The translations under genes and the position numbers were made by a program. A stretch of DNA of 64,000 nt from Closterium sp. NIES-65 (lineage: Eukaryota; Streptophyta; Zygnematophyceae; Desmidiales; Closteriaceae): positions 248,001 to 312,000 of the forward strand of contig CANXME010000062.1 of the NCBI GenBank assembly GCA_948144175.1, in the 5' to 3' direction. Shown in pieces: positions 60,549 through 64,000 of the stretch. Below the pieces are notes generated by a model that did no database searches, was not told where the DNA came from, and saw only the letters and a program-made list of their open reading frames with translations. The first letter of the stretch is position 1; each line of letters starts with the position of its first letter.

Positions 60549-61673
60549 TGTTACATACAAATCGCCTAGTTCCTACTACTGATAGTACCACGATAGCTGA
60601 AACAACTCTTCTCGGGGTCACCTCCGAGGGTCCTTGGGTGCCTGACCAAAGTCAGCCCCTATCCAAGGGTCCGAGTTTGTCGAAAGAGAATCTCAGTAGC
60701 GTAGAACTGCAGCAGCGGAAGTCCTATGTTGCAGCGTAGTCAAAGAATCCTTGATAAACTTGAGAGTCGCGTGGGAGAATGCTTGATAGACAGAGAGAGT
60801 TATTTTTAACATCCAAAACATACATTTTTATATTCTCTAGGCTGATCCTACTGCTAGATATCTAACATCTCTAAGCAATTCCTATCATTAGCGAGGCGCG
60901 AGCAATTTTCGCGTTTCCCTCGTTTTATTTTGTGACTCGGCTAGGTTGCGATTCGCCGGCGAATATTTCAACCGTTCGCGCAAAATTTATTAACGGCATT
61001 GATCCGTTCTTATTTTCACGCTCTTCTGATAACAGCTCCGATCGATCCGTTCTGTTTATTTGAGTCAGCTTCGCTGTCTTGAACATGCGTGCTGATTTGG
61101 GCCAATCTCCTCACTTGAAATACTGGTGGCGTTAGCAGTTTCGCCACGTTCTTTGACCGCTGGAGTTGTGAGCACTTTCTTGAGCTGACGAGTTCCAGAT
61201 GGCGAGAGTGCAGCTCTTAGAATGTCGGTGCTGCCCTTTGCTTCAGCCGGGTCAGCTTGTTTGAAGCCTGTTACAAACTTGCGTGAACACTTGTTCAGAA
61301 CATGTTCGAAACCTGTTCTGAACATGTTTGGAACCTGTTCAGAATATGTTCGTAAACCTGTTCTGAACATGTTCGGAACCTCTTCAGAACGACGAACTTG
61401 CTGCGCGAACATTGACCAATCAGCGCAGTCGAAATTCGTCGCTTTGAGCACCAACGAGCTCGCAGCGCGAACGGGAACTCCGTGCTGCCTTTTGATCGAT
61501 CGATCAGTCGAGTCAAGCCGAGTTTATGAGCCGACACCTCCCATTGGTCAAAGCTAAATCCCACTTCGATAATAAACGATCCGCCTCAGCGCTTCTCGCC
61601 TCAAATGACTTGCGCATTCCCAGGAGATAAACCGGCTAATTGATATACAGAAAATTGATTATGTATTAACACA
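60549..61673 (-). repeat. 5' LTR of copia F, 1125 bp
   Basis: Same length as the 3' LTR. On the - strand it ends ATGTAACA, then AGC, then the TGGTATCAGAGC primer site. It directly abuts sequence that ends in the primer site of element G. Confidence 0.92.
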
Positions 61674-61949
61674 ACGACGTTTCTAGTGAACATGACTATT
61701 CTGTCCAGAATTTGAAGCCAACGGTTTGACAAATTTATGCCCCTAATCTTCGTACACTCCGTCCTTATTCTCTTATAAGTGGTATCGGAGCAGATTAAAG
61801 ACTCTGTAGAGAGTCTACTGAAGTGTGAAGACCCTCATAAACCCTCCATGACCTGTAGGCGTGCCTAAGTGGAGTTCTAGAGGTTGCTTGTGACTTTCGC
61901 TAAAGGGAAGCTTTGCCGAAATTTCGTTGGCGCCGACATTTGTGGAAAT

Positions 61950-62890
61950 TGAGTAGGACTTCAGTGTGGACAGCAAACGGGGAGCTTGAACCTGTGATTG
62001 GGAGCAGAGAAAATGAGTCAAGGAGTGGAGATGCTGCTGAGAAGAGGGATGTGCCGCCACCATCCAAGATCGAGGCATTAGATGGCTCCAACTACGAGTA
62101 ATGGAGCGGGCGGATGCGGACTACATTTAAGCGCTACAAGCTGCTGAAGCTTGCGATGGGAGAAGAGAAGATGCTAGAGGAAGGCGGTGCCCGCGATTGA
62201 TGGATTGAGAAGAGTGCATTGCTGTACTACCCTAATCTTCAATCGGTCAACAACGACATGTTCTAACACATCAAGGGTTTGATGGAGTTGGATGATTCCG
62301 GACCGAAAGCGTAGAAGCTACTGCGTGACCTAATTCAGCCCAACACGCTGTCGATGGTGATTGTCTTGGACAAAGAGCTGGCTGCCCTCTCTCTGCGACC
62401 GGATGATGATGTGAAGCCGGTTCTCGACAAAATCAAGGACATCTATGCGAGGATGGCAGCGGCGGGCAGCAAGGTGTCGCAGATGCAGCAGGGTGTCGCA
62501 GATGCAGCAGTGCACCCAGATCATCTCGGTGCTCGACAAATCATGGGACAACCTCATCCCCACCCTCAACACTCAGCAGGACCAGTGGACACCAGAGTGG
62601 CTACTGCAGCAGATTCTGCAAAAGGACTTCCCCAGACGCCACACGAGCGGTGATGCTGCCGATAAGACTGTTGAGGGGTACGGAGATGCAGGAGGCAGCA
62701 AAGGAAGAGGGGGTGGGAGAGGCCGAGGCCATGGGAAGGGCTTTGGCAGAGGGAGAGGACGAGGTGACTACAATGAAGGGCATGGGAGCTCTGGTGGCAG
62801 GGGGAGCACCCGAATGGAGGGTGCGTGCTGGTACTGCAAGAAGGCTGGACACCCATGGTTCAAGTGTTTCAGCCGGACCGAGGAATGAGC
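61950..62890 (+). pseudogene. Gag of copia G, with several stops
   Basis: Frame ..PPSKIEALDGSNYE-stop-WSGRMRTTFKRYKLLKLAMG.. GGARD-stop-WIEKSALLYY.. NNDMF-stop-HIKGLMELDDSG.. PKA-stop-KLLRDLIQPNTLSMV. It continues in another frame (62445-62888) to the CCHC knuckle, after a small duplication of GTGTCGCAGATGCAGCAG near 62475-62510. The stops (TAA, TGA, TAA, TAG) are each one C-to-T or G-to-A change from Gln or Trp codons. Confidence 0.85.
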
Positions 62891-62900
62891 GCCCCCAGAC

Positions 62901-63236
62901 ATGAAGCCACCAAGTGGTGAACGTGCACGAGGTGGCACTGTGCAAGGTTCAGGAGCACAAGATGATGGTGCACAAGGTGATGGTGCACAAGGTAAAGTCG
63001 ACCCTGCGATGTTCCTCATGGTTGAGAATGTGAAAAGGAGTGAGGGTGATGTGGGCTCGGTTGGGAAGGGTGTAATGCACCGTCTCACTCACTGGGTAAT
63101 CGATTCAGCTTGCACAAGTCACATGACCCCACGGGCAGATCTGCTCGACGAGGTAAAACCTTCTGGGAAGATCAAGTTTGTGGCTGCTGCTTCAGGTGCT
63201 TTGCTCCTTGTGATTGGAAAAGGAATGCAAAGGTAA
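62901..63236 (+). pseudogene. Protease of copia G
   Basis: After a QGSGAQDDGAQGDGAQ repeat comes VMHRLTHWVIDSACTSHMTP. The catalytic triplet is D-S-A instead of D-S-G or D-T-G. The frame ends at TAA 63234-63236, before the expected end of the protease domain. Confidence 0.82.
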
Positions 63237-64000
63237 TGGGAGCAAAAGGGGAGCTTGTGGGGCTTGGGAATGTGTTACTGATTGAATGTTTGTCCACTAA
63301 CTTCCTCTCTGTGCGCCGGCTGCAGAAAAGCAAGGCCAAAGTTACGTTCGGCCCAACCAGCTGCCGTGCAAAGCTTGGGAAGTTGTTGCGATGGGATTTG
63401 GAGGAGAAGAGCAGCTGCATCAAGGGCCTATGGCAGCTGCCCATGATCCCGTGGAACGGAAAACCACCAGCAACGGCTAAAGCAACTACGGGAGGAGAGG
63501 TGACTGCACCAACTGATGGGGCCTTGGATGCAGTCAAGAAGGTGCACCAGCCACAGCAACTACATGGTGAGGTGCTTGCTGGTGTGGATGCGACAGCTGC
63601 ATGGGCGAAGGCTTCATCTATGAGTGGTGAGGCTGATTGGGAGACGTGGCACGAGAGGCTGTATCATGTGAATTTTCCTACGCTGCAGAAGTTAGTTAAG
63701 GATGGGAGCTTGAAGGGGATTGAGGTGAAGGGGGCAGCAAAAGAGATTGAGAGCTGCCCTACATGCCTTGAGACGAAGTTCACTAAGTTCCTCTTCAGCA
63801 GCAGCACGGGACTAGCCAAGGCTCCACTTGCACAAATGCACATGGATGTGGTGGGCCCCACGAGGGCCCCTTCTCTCTCGGGCAGCCACTACTTCTTGAC
63901 CATCATGGACGACCACACGTGTGCGGTGTGGGTCTACCCTCTCAAGACCAAGAGGGAGGTGCAGCGGCTGTGTAGAAGAAGTGGATGCCGAGAGCAGAAA
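63237..64000 (+). pseudogene. Integrase start of copia G
   Basis: Linker (NVLLIECLSTNFLSVRRLQK, LWQLPMIPWNGKP), then the HHCC finger WHERLYHVNFPTLQ.. SCPTCLETKF and the first catalytic Asp in QMHMDVVGP. FLTIMDDHTCAVWVYPLKTK follows. The sequence then leaves the window. Confidence 0.82.

Larger units (their letters stand above)
53762..61673 (-). mobile_element. Full-length Ty1/copia element F with hAT insertion
   Basis: 7.9 kb on the - strand, bounded by 1125-bp LTRs (3' LTR 53762-54886, 5' LTR 60549-61673). The primer site TGGTATCAGAGC (60534-60545) matches the plant initiator-tRNA-Met primer site exactly, three bases from the LTR. Polypurine tract GAGGGGGGG is at 54887-54896. Order: gag 58572-59440, CCHC and protease 58048-58569, integrase 56766-58085, RT 55768-56850, RNase H 54990-55749. 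The LTRs differ at about 30 positions by eye (roughly 97% identity). A 1041-bp hAT sits in the leader. The flanks CGGCT and ACGAC do not match, so no target duplication is seen. Confidence 0.93.
61674..64000 (+). mobile_element. Copia element G, 5' part, continuing past the window
   Basis: A + strand copia. TGGTATCGGAGC (61783-61794) is the primer site, so 61674-61780 is probably the end of its 5' LTR, cut by copia F. Gag about 61950-62890 with classical knuckle CWYCKKAGHPWFKC. Protease about 63080-63240: WVIDSACTSHMTPRADLLDE, where DSG reads DSA. Integrase from about 63630: WHERLYHVNFPTLQKLVKDG, SCPTCLETKFTKF, MHMDVVGPTRAPSLSGSHYF. Gag has at least four in-frame stops. Confidence 0.85.

Overview
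The window looks like nuclear DNA of a streptophyte plant: a land plant or, by impression only, a charophyte alga. Two genes of the plant DNA-methylation-reader type are present with spliceosomal introns: an ORTH/VIM (UHRF1-like) gene on the + strand (about 1.36-6.99 kb) and a SUVH4/KRYPTONITE-type H3K9 methyltransferase on the - strand (39.996-52.869 kb, continuing beyond the right edge). Everything else is transposable elements, minisatellites and intron sequence. I saw no tRNA, rRNA, CRISPR array or operon structure.

Left part (1-7.3 kb): a decayed ORTH/VIM locus. The exons for the second half of the SRA domain are tandemly duplicated with a unit of about 1.45 kb. The second copy is split by a 1301-bp non-autonomous LTR element (TRIM) with a clean 5-bp target duplication, and it carries a 1-nt frameshift and an in-frame TAG in the RING exon. 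The reading frame then runs into a 35-bp minisatellite.

Middle part (7.3-39 kb): a nest of retrotransposons. It holds Ty1/copia elements of one family in both orientations (called A at 7.37-12.60 kb, B1 at 14.83-17.07, B2 at 17.07-23.22, C at 23.22-28.24, D at 28.82-33.10), a Ty3/gypsy fragment (12.60-14.70 kb), an orphan LTR with primer-binding site (28.24-28.82 kb), and a LINE (33.81-38.93 kb) with 17-bp target duplications and an uninterrupted 1386-codon ORF2.

Right part (39-64 kb): ten exons of the SUVH4-type gene, covering SRA, pre-SET, SET and post-SET. All joins agree in splice phase, although the introns are full of repeats. One 50-bp exon lies 20 bp from a 75-copy, 25-bp minisatellite. 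The introns also hold a copia fragment (E, 47.03-48.70 kb) containing a 310-bp hAT MITE, a full-length copia (F, 53.76-61.67 kb, 1125-bp LTRs) carrying a 1041-bp non-autonomous hAT with an 8-bp target duplication, and the start of another copia (G, 61.67-64 kb).

How the parts relate: VIM proteins read CG methylation and support its maintenance, and KYP reads non-CG methylation and writes H3K9me2. Both pathways silence transposons, and here the two loci converge on, and are damaged or swollen by, the elements they would silence. That functional link is inference. The frameshifts, stops and exon joins were read from the sequence by eye.
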